Positions 18,386-27,075 of a stretch of DNA of 64,000 nucleotides are shown here, piece by piece. Source of the DNA: Rhodopirellula sp. (GTDB taxonomy: Bacteria > Planctomycetota > Planctomycetia > Pirellulales > Pirellulaceae). The stretch lies in assembly GCA_002701385.1 (NCBI GenBank), contig NZVD01000060.1, positions 237,046 through 301,045 on the forward strand, in the 5' to 3' direction. Made by a program: the position numbers and the translations under genes. Positions within the stretch are counted from its first letter, which is position 1; every line of letters begins with the position of its first letter. Below the pieces are notes generated by a model. The model worked only from the letters and a program-made list of their open reading frames with translations. It was not told the origin of the DNA and did not search any database.

Positions 18386-19663
18386 ATGGCCTATCTGATC
18401 ATCACAAACGGACTAGACCAAGGTCAGCTTTTTGAGTTGCCCGAAGGTAAGCATATTCTGGGGCGGGATGAAAAGGCAGAAATCCACATCGACCTGAGTG
18501 CTGTCAGCCGAAAGCATGCCAGCTTTGAGGTTTCAGCAACACGAACGGTAATTCGAGATCTTGCGAGTTCCAACGGTACGTTGGTCAACGACTCGCCAGT
18601 ATCGGACAGCATTGAACTGATCAATGGAGACACCATCCAAATTGCTGATTTGGTACTTCAGTTTTTCGCGTCAGCCGAGCCAAAAGCTGCCAAAGCTCAG
18701 ACTCAGAACTTAAATCAATTCCAGTCGACAGCTACCGTTGAGACGTTGAAAGCACGTAGTGATTTAATGAAGCTGCTGCGTGCTTGCTTTTACGACGCCG
18801 GGTTTCACGAAGTGGAAACGCCGATGCTATCAGCCGATACCGTAGTCGATCGATATCTACACCCGATCTCGGTCGACCTGGCTTCCCAGAATTACTGGTT
18901 ACAGACGTCGCCTGAATTTGCCATGAAACGTTTGTTGAGTTCAGGAATGGATGCCATTTTTCAGGTGTGCCATGCCTTCCGAAATGAAGAAGCCGGTCAA
19001 TTTCATAATCTGGAATTCACCATGGTCGAGTGGTATCGGACCGGAGACTCGACCGATCAAGCGATGGACTTTCTGGGGCAACTTGCGATGTCCATGCTTG
19101 GGTATGACGAGTTTGACAAGCTGTCCTATCAATCGGCATTTCAAGCTATTCTACAAATTGATCCCCTATCGATCACAGAGCAGGAATTGGTTGAGGCGAT
19201 CGCCTCACTGGACTTCGAAACTCCCGTCGATTGGCGTGGACTGGGCAAAGATGACTGGTTGGATCTTTTACTGACTGAATTCGTTCAGCCAAGGCTCGGT
19301 TTAGAACGACCGTGTATTCTCTATAACTACCCGGCCAGTCAGTCCGCTTTGGCTCGGTTGCACCCGGAAGACGAGCGCGTTGCCGAGCGGTTTGAGTTAT
19401 TTGTGCAGGGTATCGAGTTGGCCAACGGCTATCATGAATTGCTAGATGCTGACGAATTGCAAAAGCGCAATCTAAAGACCAACGCCTTGCGTCAGTTGGA
19501 CGACAGGACACTGCTTCCATCCGATAGCTATTTATTGTCAGCCATGCGACATGGCTTACCTGATTGTTGTGGCGTCGCTTTAGGCTTCGATCGACTGGCA
19601 ATGCTTGCTCTGGGTAAATCATCCATTGATCAGGTGATTCCCTTCCCCTTCGACCGCGCCTAA
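18386..19663 (+). CDS. epmA: EF-P lysyltransferase EpmA with N-terminal FHA domain
   Basis: Class II lysyl-tRNA-synthetase paralogue that attaches (R)-beta-lysine to EF-P K34. The catalytic part (about residues 115-425) has the motif 1 region VETPMLSADTVVDRYLHPIS, motif 2 in FQVCHAFRNEEAGQFHNLEF, and motif 3 in GVALGFDRLAMLALG. Canonical EpmA has about 325 residues. The extra N-terminal 100 residues form a forkhead-associated domain: GRD at 26-28, SRKH at 41-44 and SSNGT at 61-65 are the phosphothreonine-binding signature positions. EpmA identity is firm; a phospho-dependent control function for the FHA part is inference. Confidence 0.93.
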   Translation: MAYLIITNGLDQGQLFELPEGKHILGRDEKAEIHIDLSAVSRKHASFEVSATRTVIRDLASSNGTLVNDSPVSDSIELINGDTIQIADLVLQFFASAEPKAAKAQTQNLNQFQSTATVETLKARSDLMKLLRACFYDAGFHEVETPMLSADTVVDRYLHPISVDLASQNYWLQTSPEFAMKRLLSSGMDAIFQVCHAFRNEEAGQFHNLEFTMVEWYRTGDSTDQAMDFLGQLAMSMLGYDEFDKLSYQSAFQAILQIDPLSITEQELVEAIASLDFETPVDWRGLGKDDWLDLLLTEFVQPRLGLERPCILYNYPASQSALARLHPEDERVAERFELFVQGIELANGYHELLDADELQKRNLKTNALRQLDDRTLLPSDSYLLSAMRHGLPDCCGVALGFDRLAMLALGKSSIDQVIPFPFDRA

Positions 19664-19682
19664 CTTTTCTCGACCAAACTCA

Positions 19683-19981
19683 GTGCCACCCACTCATTCT
19701 TTCACTTAAATAGGTGACACCCACTTTTTCCTAAGAGCATCAACTCTGCGCAATCATCCTATTTCTGCCAAACAGCCAGCGTCTGAGAGTGGATGGCACA
19801 GATTGATGATCGATTTTGGAAGATCCGAGCGGGCAATGAGTGGGTGTCACCTATTGATAATCCGGGCAAGGCGGGGGTTTTCGTATTCTGCGCCGTCGGT
19901 ATGAATCGTCACATTGGGGGATGGATGGCATGTTCCAGGGCTATGCGTATGGCCGCAAAGCACGGTTAAGTGGGTGTCACC
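19683..19981. repeat. Cluster of short GTGACACCCACT repeats
   Basis: Four related copies are visible. GTGCCACCCACTCATT starts at 19683. AATAGGTGACACCCACT occupies 19709-19725. Its exact reverse complement AGTGGGTGTCACCTATT occupies 19839-19855. A shorter copy in that same orientation, AGTGGGTGTCACC, occupies 19969-19981. Starts of the last three are spaced 130 and 130 bases. The first two lie in the gap between epmA and the phosphoesterase gene; the other two lie inside the 3' part of that gene. The type resembles REP-like palindromic repeat units, but no transposase is nearby. Confidence 0.7.
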
Positions 19982-20644
19982 GTATTGGGAAGCGATATCC
20001 AGAATGGCGTCCCCAACGGCCTTGCACGTAAAGTGCGGCGCCCATTCATCGTCGGCTATCTGACCGTCGTACCAACAAGCTTCCCGCTGCGGCGGCACAT
20101 GAGTGACGAGGAATACTTCTTTGAATCGCTGCATGGCTTCAGGCAATACGTCATAGAGATGACGCGCCGCAACATCGCCCTGCTCTTTCATCATCTCCCA
20201 GCGTTCGAGTTTTCCATATTCGGCCAACTCCTGAATATGTCGGTAGTCATGCATCATCACCATACTGGTCTCATAATTCCCAATCCGACCATCTGACCAG
20301 CCATCATGACCCACCAGTCCGACCTGGGGCGTCACCTCTTGGACTCGGGCATGGCTCAAATACACCGCAGACTGATGTTGCTTACAAATCCTGTCTGCCA
20401 ACGCTCGGACATTCGTGATACTGCCAAAATAGAAATCGTGATTCCCCAATACGAAAAAAGTAGGAATCTCGACAGCTTCTAATAACTCAATCAACAGGGC
20501 TTCGATATTATCGGCTTCGCCGATGTCGCCACCAAGCCACAACTGATCTAGCCTAGCATCACAGATTTCCTGATAGAACCGTTGACGCGTCTTGTCATCA
20601 CAAACGCTTAAATGAATGTCCGTGGCCCAGCCGATTTTCGTCAT
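19847..20644 (-). CDS. Calcineurin-like metallophosphoesterase
   Basis: Two-metal phosphoesterase of 265 residues. The metal-binding motifs appear in order: ATDIHLS (D-x-H), WLGGDIGEADN (GGD), VLGNHDFYFG (GNHD), VTHVPP, and CGHTHSPG (GHTH). The substrate cannot be inferred. Its stop codon TGA and last two codons lie inside one copy of the local short repeat (19839-19855), so the present C-terminus may have been redefined by repeat insertion. A second copy encodes the G-D-T-H stretch before the final GHTH motif. It starts 13 bases after the ceramidase-like gene on the same strand. Confidence 0.9.
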   Translation of the reverse strand: MTKIGWATDIHLSVCDDKTRQRFYQEICDARLDQLWLGGDIGEADNIEALLIELLEAVEIPTFFVLGNHDFYFGSITNVRALADRICKQHQSAVYLSHARVQEVTPQVGLVGHDGWSDGRIGNYETSMVMMHDYRHIQELAEYGKLERWEMMKEQGDVAARHLYDVLPEAMQRFKEVFLVTHVPPQREACWYDGQIADDEWAPHFTCKAVGDAILDIASQYGDTHLTVLCGHTHSPGTCHPSPNVTIHTDGAEYENPRLARIINR

Positions 20645-20657
20645 CGTTGTTTAAAGA

Positions 20658-22025
20658 CTACTTGTGGTTTAACTGACGTCGAGTCTCATCCAGAATTTGC
20701 GCTTCGAAGTCTTCACTCCAAAGAGCGGGAAATCCGTAATAGGTGTTCGAGCCGCCACCTTCATACCCTCCTTCAAGCAACACTCGGGTCGACGGAATAT
20801 ATGCCATCACATCATTAGAATACCCGGCCACCCAAATAGAAGGGTCTTTCACCGCATGTTTGTTCTGTTTGATCTTCAGTGCATAATCAACCACAACTTC
20901 TCCACCAAGGAAGACCATTCGAATGTCGCCGATATGCCAGGTTTGGATTGGATACGGATAGGTCCTCGGCAACACGTCACGATCACCCAGATTTTTGAGA
21001 ACATACTGGGCGAATGGTTTCTCATATTGATTACCCTTTTCCAACAGCTCATTCAGCTGCTCGCGCCCTATCGGCTCCTGTGTTTTTCCGGCAATTTCTT
21101 TGTAGTGTGTTGTGAGTCCACCTTCGACGTTAGCCATAGTCCCGCGCAGAACACTATCCACTGCTCTGGCTACACGTTGCCCATAATGCTGTGCGAGCTC
21201 AACGGTTCGTCGGGGCAATGGATTTTGATCTGCTCCGCAACCGGCCCAAAACATAGCATCCACGTTCCGATAGATCTTCTCCAACTCAATCTGAGCAAAT
21301 CCAGGATAATCACCCGACCATTGAGTAAATGATAAAACGGTGGAGTGACAGGCATAGCCGAACACGATGGTCTTCAATTCGTAATCCGCATTCCGCACGG
21401 CCAATACAGGCACATCATGATCAAAGGGGCCATTAAGCTTCCCTTCCAGTCGCTTCTGAGGCACTTGTGACTCTGTATTTGTCCGGCGGTTTACCGCGAC
21501 AGTACAAAGCCCGCTGCCTGAAGTCAAATACACTGGTTCCAAGTCGTCATATGCTAGGCGAACTACATCGACTAATAGCTGACGAAGTTTCAGCGTGTAT
21601 TGTACGATCCGGTTTTGTTGTACTTCGTCAGCTCTTAAGTAATGCAAGGGTACTAGGTTATCCGACAACGCAGGTCCGGTGTGCGTGTGCGAAGTGGCAA
21701 TCGCGAATTGTGATCGTTCCAAACCGTGATTCTTTTTCAATTCACCGGCGATCCACTCGGTCGACTCTGCACCAATTCCAATTAAGTCGGCGGTAATCAA
21801 CACGGCATCGTTTCCACTACCATCCCGCAACACGACCGCTTTAGCCCAGATGTCTGTCAGCTTTCCATCCGCAGGCACGGTTCGTCCACCGTAACCCGAC
21901 ATCCACATAAACTGCTCGGGCGTAAGCTTAATCCTGGCAGAACCTCCTTGCCAGACAGGCGCTGCCATCGTCGTAGAAGTTACAAACAGGGTCAGTATAA
22001 GCAGTGCCAGGCATCGGAAATTCAC
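20658..22025 (-). CDS. Exported neutral/alkaline ceramidase-like protein
   Basis: A 455-residue exported protein resembling the N-terminal catalytic domain of neutral/alkaline non-lysosomal ceramidases (PF04734 type). It begins with a signal peptide (LALLILTLFVTSTTMAA). Family-like features are DIWAKAVVLRDG, ITADLIGIG and ATSHTHTGPALSDN (the HTHxGP metal-binding region), then FGYACHSTVLSF. Length is well below full ceramidases (about 650), and the C-terminal immunoglobulin-like domain is absent, as in many planctomycete relatives. The true substrate may not be ceramide. Start is GTG at 22025 with TAGGAG eight to thirteen bases upstream. Confidence 0.82.
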   Translation of the reverse strand: MNFRCLALLILTLFVTSTTMAAPVWQGGSARIKLTPEQFMWMSGYGGRTVPADGKLTDIWAKAVVLRDGSGNDAVLITADLIGIGAESTEWIAGELKKNHGLERSQFAIATSHTHTGPALSDNLVPLHYLRADEVQQNRIVQYTLKLRQLLVDVVRLAYDDLEPVYLTSGSGLCTVAVNRRTNTESQVPQKRLEGKLNGPFDHDVPVLAVRNADYELKTIVFGYACHSTVLSFTQWSGDYPGFAQIELEKIYRNVDAMFWAGCGADQNPLPRRTVELAQHYGQRVARAVDSVLRGTMANVEGGLTTHYKEIAGKTQEPIGREQLNELLEKGNQYEKPFAQYVLKNLGDRDVLPRTYPYPIQTWHIGDIRMVFLGGEVVVDYALKIKQNKHAVKDPSIWVAGYSNDVMAYIPSTRVLLEGGYEGGGSNTYYGFPALWSEDFEAQILDETRRQLNHK

Positions 22026-22037
22026 AGTGTCAAACTC

Positions 22038-23201
22038 CTATTGTCGTCCACGTTTTAGCTGATCTTTGGTATACAACGTGTCCCGCCATTTTATCCCACC
22101 TCGGACGTAAAAGATAATTCCTGCTCGGGCAATCGTAAAATTGAAAACACCGATGATGACCGGAATCAACAAAGCAGCCGCCGGATTTAATCTCATCCTT
22201 AAAGCCATCCAGGCCGACGAAAGGATCAACAACATACAAATCGCCAGGAATAGCAGACGCAACGTACCTGGAAATAAGAAGACTGCCACAAAGGGCCAGA
22301 GAAACGCCGCCGTCATGGCCGTCAGCATGGTCAATAAAATAATTGGATTGTAATTCACTCCGGCATAAGTATTCTTATCCAGACCTACCACCATTTCACG
22401 AATGGAAGCATACCAAGGCACACTAATATCTTCCCGAGCAACCAAAACATGTTGATTAAAGCCGCTATGTTTAATGAGCTTCCCAAGCATTAGGTCATCT
22501 ACCACTTCCATACGAATTCGTTCCATGCCGTTGAGTTCACGAAAGACTGAATTGCGTACCATATTGAAAGCACCGATTCCCAGAAACGCTTTACTTCGAC
22601 TGTTGGCCACTCTCCAGGCCCGATAGTAAACGACAAATGTCTTAAAGAAAAAAATCACGAAGGCGTTCAAAATCAAACTGGGCATCGGCACTTTCGGAAA
22701 CATTGCCAGATGGTCGACATGATGATGTTCTGAATAAGCCACCGCACGTTTGACACATTCGGAGTCAAAGGAAACATCCGCATCGGTAAACAACAAATAA
22801 TCTGAATTTGTCGCCTGTGCAGCCTGATGCAAGGCGTGGTTTTTACCGAGCCAGCCTTCGGGTAATTCATCAATATGAACAACCTGCAATCTTGGATCCT
22901 CAAAGGCCAGCTGCTCTAGGATTTCCCCAGTGCGATCGGTCGAGCGATCGTTCACCGCGGTGTATTTCAGATTAGGGTATTCAATCTGGAGCATACTGCG
23001 CACGGCCGCTTCGATTTCCCGCTCTTCATCCTTTGCCGCAAAGATAATTGCGACGTCTGGCCAGACATCCGGTTCGTTAGCCGGGCATCGCCGCAACATT
23101 GGAATTTTAAAAAACGCGTAATGCCCGAGCAGTTCCCAAACCACAATTGCCGAAAGTTGGAAGATCGTGATCCAAAGAAGTAGGTCCTGCCAATCCATCA
23201 T
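22038..23201 (-). CDS. Membrane glycosyltransferase, family 2 (HpnB/CrtQ-like)
   Basis: A 387-residue processive-type GT-A glycosyltransferase with an N-terminal membrane anchor and three or more C-terminal membrane segments. The nucleotide-binding strand VAIIFAAKDEE, NDRSTDRTGEIL, LPEGWLGKNHAL and the metal-binding LLFTDADVSF are visible, followed by EVVDDLMLGKLIK as the probable catalytic acidic region. The combination resembles hopanoid-associated HpnB and carotenoid CrtQ glycosyltransferases, but no hopanoid or carotenoid genes are nearby, so the acceptor is open. Twelve bases separate it from the ceramidase-like gene. Confidence 0.85.
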   Translation of the reverse strand: MMDWQDLLLWITIFQLSAIVVWELLGHYAFFKIPMLRRCPANEPDVWPDVAIIFAAKDEEREIEAAVRSMLQIEYPNLKYTAVNDRSTDRTGEILEQLAFEDPRLQVVHIDELPEGWLGKNHALHQAAQATNSDYLLFTDADVSFDSECVKRAVAYSEHHHVDHLAMFPKVPMPSLILNAFVIFFFKTFVVYYRAWRVANSRSKAFLGIGAFNMVRNSVFRELNGMERIRMEVVDDLMLGKLIKHSGFNQHVLVAREDISVPWYASIREMVVGLDKNTYAGVNYNPIILLTMLTAMTAAFLWPFVAVFLFPGTLRLLFLAICMLLILSSAWMALRMRLNPAAALLIPVIIGVFNFTIARAGIIFYVRGGIKWRDTLYTKDQLKRGRQ

Positions 23202-23228
23202 TGCCTTCTCTCATCGCCCTTTTCGGCC

Positions 23229-24050
23229 TCAAGCTAACTGGCTTTCGATCGCTCGCAAATGTTCAATACTCTCACTGGCAAGCGTTTCGATCCCCGGCTC
23301 ATAATCAAACACTTCCACGCTAACCCAGCCATCATAGCCAGTGTCTTTCAGGGCCTGCATGATAGGGAGGAAATCAACATCCCCCATCCCTGGTCCGCGT
23401 AGGTTTTCATCATTGGCATGAAAATGAGCGGTAATATCTGCGTGCTTACGAATGATATCCGCGACCGGCTCACCCATCGAGCACATCGCCTTCACATCCA
23501 GATGTAACTGCACAAATTCATGGTCTACTCGGCTACAGAGATCTGCTCCCTGATCGGCGGTGAGCAGGAAATCTCCCTCGAGCGGGGACAAGGGCTCCAC
23601 CGCCAGTATTACACCTCGTTCCTCAAAAACTGGTGCTGCCTGTTTAAGTACATCCGCTGCAAAATCCAATGCCTGATCATGATTTATGCCAGGCAGTAGG
23701 TTACGCTGTTGGGGTGATCCGAGCACCATGATATTCCCGCCGAGGTCACTACATAGGCGAGCCAATTCGGCAATGTACTCCGCTGTGCGTTTGCGAATAT
23801 CGTCGTCAGGCGTGGTCAGGTAATAGCCTTCTGTCTTAGCCAGCAGCCAATGGAGCCCGATGATCTGAAGCCCATTGGCTTCTGCCAACGCTCGCACTTC
23901 AGAACGTCTTTCAGGAGTGATTTGATAGGCATCTTCATGAATGGTAAACGGTGCAAATTCAAGCGCATCGTAGCCCAGTTCTTTGGCGTACTTAAATGCC
24001 TTCTCAAAAGACCAATCCTGAAATGTCTCATTACAAATTGCGTATTTCAT
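23229..24050 (-). CDS. Sugar phosphate isomerase/epimerase (xylose isomerase-like TIM barrel)
   Basis: A 273-residue TIM-barrel protein of the AP-endonuclease-2/xylose isomerase superfamily. Features include [14 protein letters not shown] near the N-terminus, [22 protein letters not shown] (metal-binding Glu), [16 protein letters not shown] (metal-binding Asp), [19 protein letters not shown] and the late Glu in [13 protein letters not shown]. Planctomycetes have many such paralogues with unknown sugar substrates. Its ATG overlaps the stop of the upstream DNA methyltransferase by four bases (ATGA), so the two are translationally coupled. Confidence 0.86.
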   Translation of the reverse strand: MKYAICNETFQDWSFEKAFKYAKELGYDALEFAPFTIHEDAYQITPERRSEVRALAEANGLQIIGLHWLLAKTEGYYLTTPDDDIRKRTAEYIAELARLCSDLGGNIMVLGSPQQRNLLPGINHDQALDFAADVLKQAAPVFEERGVILAVEPLSPLEGDFLLTADQGADLCSRVDHEFVQLHLDVKAMCSMGEPVADIIRKHADITAHFHANDENLRGPGMGDVDFLPIMQALKDTGYDGWVSVEVFDYEPGIETLASESIEHLRAIESQLA

Positions 24051-24988
24051 CCATCCATTCCTGGTAAAGATTGTTGTCCTGTATGGCTTTCCGTTTTTTG
24101 TTTTTTGGGCCGCGTCTTCGTTTGACTCACTCGGCGGCCATTCTTAGTGGAAGGAGCACTTACTTGTGGCTCTGGCGAGCCTTCCAGTTCATCCCCGGGG
24201 GTTATTCCATCCAATCGGGCCTGAATCGCCGTGACGTATTCCGGCGAAAGCTCGAACCCGAGGTAACGTCGGTTTAGTTTCTTAGCCACCGCGAGCGTTG
24301 TGCCACTTCCGCCGAACGGATCGAGTACGATCTCCCCTTCGTTACTGGAGACTCGAACGATCCGCCCTAATAACTGCTCCGGCATCTGACACCCATGAAA
24401 ACCCTGACGTTCTTTGAAGGTTCCTGCCACTCGTGGAAAGTACCAGGTGTCGTCATCTGCGTTAAACCCCTGAGGTAGATCCTGAGGCCGTAAGACCCAA
24501 GTGTCATCCGGTAGGCGACCTTTCGAATTGGCTCGCTTGTCTCCATAAACCAGTTGCCTGGCCGAGGGTACGCGAATCTGATCCGCATTAAAGGTGAAGT
24601 TTTTAGCATCCTTCACCATGTGGAACAAATGCGCATGTGAGCGATTGAACTTCTTCGTGCAGTTTACTCCGAATGTGTAATACCAGATGACCCAGCTCCG
24701 GCAGGCAAACCCTAACTCCCGCTGCAACATGACCTTCAGCTCTGCTGCGTATTCATCTCCGATTGCCAACCAAAACGAACCGTCATCTTTGAGCACTCGC
24801 TTCACTTCGGACATCCACTGACGAGTCCAGTTTAGATACTCGTCGTTTTGAAGATTATCCTGATAGACATCGTAGTCATAACCAATATTAAACGGCGGAT
24901 CAGCAAAGGCCAGATCGACAGACCCGTCTGCCAGTGTCTGCAAACCGGCAATACAGTCTCCCTGGCGGATTTGGTCAAAATCGGTCAA
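24047..24988 (-). CDS. Solitary site-specific DNA methyltransferase (beta class, N6-adenine type)
   Basis: A 313-residue DNA methyltransferase of the N6/N4 family. Catalytic motif IV DPPF lies at residues 30-33 and the SAM-binding motif [12 protein letters not shown] near residue 222. Motif IV before a central target-recognition region before motif I defines the beta class, as in CcrM and M.HinfI. DPPF rather than SPPY favours adenine. A Lys/Arg/Ser-rich tail of about 40 residues ([17 protein letters not shown]) follows the catalytic core. No restriction endonuclease gene is adjacent, so it is probably an orphan. It overlaps the isomerase gene by four bases. Confidence 0.88.
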   Translation of the reverse strand: MTDFDQIRQGDCIAGLQTLADGSVDLAFADPPFNIGYDYDVYQDNLQNDEYLNWTRQWMSEVKRVLKDDGSFWLAIGDEYAAELKVMLQRELGFACRSWVIWYYTFGVNCTKKFNRSHAHLFHMVKDAKNFTFNADQIRVPSARQLVYGDKRANSKGRLPDDTWVLRPQDLPQGFNADDDTWYFPRVAGTFKERQGFHGCQMPEQLLGRIVRVSSNEGEIVLDPFGGSGTTLAVAKKLNRRYLGFELSPEYVTAIQARLDGITPGDELEGSPEPQVSAPSTKNGRRVSQTKTRPKKQKTESHTGQQSLPGMDG

Positions 24989-25120
24989 TGCTTCGGTCTC
25001 ACAGATACAGGTCCAGTGCCCGAAAGGAATGGGCGCATGCTCGAACGTGCATTGTACAACATTCTAAGAAGGACTAAAGGACAGACCGTCCTAGCCGTTG
25101 GGGGAGCTCAAAGCTCGCGA

Positions 25121-25516
25121 TTAGTTGCTCGCTCGTAACTCGGCTAAATGCTGAGCTGTACCGACAAGACGATCCCAGTTTTCGTAAACGTATTCCGGCG
25201 GTCCGCCGATTTGAGCTACGACCTGAGCTACTTTTTCTGTCGGAACCATCTCGATGGCATCCCAGGGGCAAACAAGTAATTCGTAAGGATTCGACTTCTG
25301 AGAAGGAATATGTACGCAGACTTCACAACCTACGCAACGCTCCAGATCGATTTCACACCAACTCTGATTACCTTTAGTGCCCAGACCGATCTGATTGAAA
25401 TCAATACAGTCAACCGGACAGACTTCGCGACATGATTCGCAACCTGTGCAGTTGTCAGCATTAATAACAGCCAACGTCTTTGGTACTTTTTTGCGAGGAG
25501 CTTTCTTTTTGCTCAT
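25121..25516 (-). CDS. Ferredoxin-like iron-sulfur protein with an atypical second cluster motif
   Basis: A 131-residue protein with a Lys-rich N-terminus. The first cluster motif is canonical: CTGCESCREVCPVDCIDF (CxxCxxCxxxCP). The second begins CVGCEVC, but the fourth cysteine (in VCPWDAIEM) comes 15 residues after the third instead of three. The insert IPSQKSNPYELL separates them. It could still bind a second 4Fe-4S cluster with a loop, or a 3Fe-4S cluster. A roughly 40-residue C-terminal tail follows. It is probably a soluble electron carrier; its partner is unknown and no linked oxidoreductase is seen. Confidence 0.88.
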   Translation of the reverse strand: MSKKKAPRKKVPKTLAVINADNCTGCESCREVCPVDCIDFNQIGLGTKGNQSWCEIDLERCVGCEVCVHIPSQKSNPYELLVCPWDAIEMVPTEKVAQVVAQIGGPPEYVYENWDRLVGTAQHLAELRASN

Positions 25517-25689
25517 CGGCGTGGATCCTCTTTATGGTTGTTTGCGGAGCAGTCTCTTATCAACCTGCTCTCGAACTCCTTAATTATAGATACTCATCGG
25601 CCCTCGGCAAACACCGCCAACAGCGATTCTCGACTTCAAATCCCTAAATCCAAGTCACTTTTCCGGTCTCTGTGGGTTCTGAAACGACG

Positions 25690-26964
25690 TTAATCCAGTA
25701 GGCGTTCGCCCCGCATCAAGTCCTGATAGGACTGACGCTCGCGAATTAAATGGGCCTTGCCCTCGGCAATCATCACTTCAGCAGCTAATGGCTTGGAGTT
25801 GTAATTTGAGCCCATGACACTCCCATACGCACCAGCACATTCAAGTACGAGGAACTCACCCACTTTAGCCTGAGGCAGGCTTCGCTTACTAACGAATCCA
25901 CCTTCTTCCTGAGTGAAGATATCACCAGACTCACATAGCGGTCCACCTACTACTACATCCACATCTTCACGATCAGACCCATCGGCTGTAACGACGGAGA
26001 TTGGGTGATAGGAACCGTACATGATAGGGCGAGCCAGATTATTAAATCCAGCATCCACTAAGTAAAAGGTGTTGTCACCCATCTCTTTGACAGCTCGGAT
26101 TTCGGTTACCAGATTTCCGCTTTCTGCGGCCAAATACCGTCCCGGCTCGATTTCCAATTTAATGGGATGTCCAAGTTCAGATTCAAGGTTTTTGCGTGAA
26201 CTGTCCCACAACGAAAAGTATTCATCCAGATTCACATAGGACTGCTCCGCGTTATAAGGAACCGGCAATCCGCCACCGGCGCTGATGGTATTAATCGTAT
26301 TACCCACTTCCCGAACGGCTTTCTCCATCGCACCACAGACCTGAGCCAAATGCTCTAAATCTGTTCCCGATCCAATATGCATATGCAAACCGGTGATAGT
26401 GATGCCATGCTTGGCAGCCCGTTGCTTGCACTCTTCAATCTGCTCGTACCAAATGCCGTGCTTCGACTGCTGCCCACCCGTGTTGGTCTTCTGGCTATGG
26501 CCATGCCCAAACCCTGGATTCAATCGTAAGGTAATTTCGGCTCCGGATTTTCTCGCACCCAGCTGGTCGATCATATCGGGTGATCCACAATTCACATGGA
26601 TATCATGTTCAATAACCAGATCCAGTGCATCCGCATCAAAGATGTCTGCGGTGTAAACAATCTCATGAACCCCGTCAGCATTAGTGCCACCTTGATAGCC
26701 TGCTGCTAATGCGCGATGGATTTCTCCGGCACTGACCGCATCAACAACGACTGATTGCCGTCGAGCTAAATCCAAAATAGCGATGTTGGAACAAGCTTTC
26801 TGGGCGTAGCGAACCAGATCAAAGGCTTTAAGATCTTCAATACGTTCAACAATAACCGCGGCATCATAAACAAACGTTGGTGTACTAAACTGCGCGGCTA
26901 GATCCGCAATCGAAATACCTGCAATGTCCTGTCGTGATGTGGGAAATGTACCTACCGTAGGCAT
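25690..26964 (-). CDS. lysA: Diaminopimelate decarboxylase
   Basis: PLP-dependent fold-III decarboxylase making L-lysine from meso-diaminopimelate. Visible features: probable PLP lysine in VRYAQKACSN, HMHIGSGTDL, SAGGGLPVPY, EIEPGRYLAAESG, GGPLCESGDIF (substrate cysteine and Glu) and ECAGAYGSVMGSNYN. These fit LysA better than ornithine or arginine decarboxylases. I chose the ATG at 26964 (424 residues); the frame also has a GTG at 26982, and neither has a strong ribosome-binding site. It stands alone downstream of a terminator. Confidence 0.9.
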   Translation of the reverse strand: MPTVGTFPTSRQDIAGISIADLAAQFSTPTFVYDAAVIVERIEDLKAFDLVRYAQKACSNIAILDLARRQSVVVDAVSAGEIHRALAAGYQGGTNADGVHEIVYTADIFDADALDLVIEHDIHVNCGSPDMIDQLGARKSGAEITLRLNPGFGHGHSQKTNTGGQQSKHGIWYEQIEECKQRAAKHGITITGLHMHIGSGTDLEHLAQVCGAMEKAVREVGNTINTISAGGGLPVPYNAEQSYVNLDEYFSLWDSSRKNLESELGHPIKLEIEPGRYLAAESGNLVTEIRAVKEMGDNTFYLVDAGFNNLARPIMYGSYHPISVVTADGSDREDVDVVVGGPLCESGDIFTQEEGGFVSKRSLPQAKVGEFLVLECAGAYGSVMGSNYNSKPLAAEVMIAEGKAHLIRERQSYQDLMRGERLLD

Positions 26965-27011
26965 AACTCTATTAACTCGCACTCAAATGGTGAAACGGAT
27001 CATAGAAAATG

Positions 27012-27051
27012 AAAAAAACAGCGGTGTCGAATCCGTTACTCGACACCGCTG
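27012..27051 (-). terminator. Strong factor-independent terminator
   Basis: A perfect 12-bp stem, CAGCGGTGTCGA (27019-27030) with TCGACACCGCTG (27040-27051), and a nine-base loop. On the minus strand it is followed by seven T (27012-27018). It ends the transcript of the exported unknown protein just upstream and insulates lysA. Confidence 0.95.
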
Positions 27052-27075
27052 CTTGATCAGGTTGATTGATAGATC

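Noticed and set aside
20697-21332. A 211-residue plus-strand open frame opposite the ceramidase-like gene
   Set aside because: Composition is unlike real proteins (Cys/His/Phe/Ile-rich); the opposite strand has a signal peptide and family motifs.
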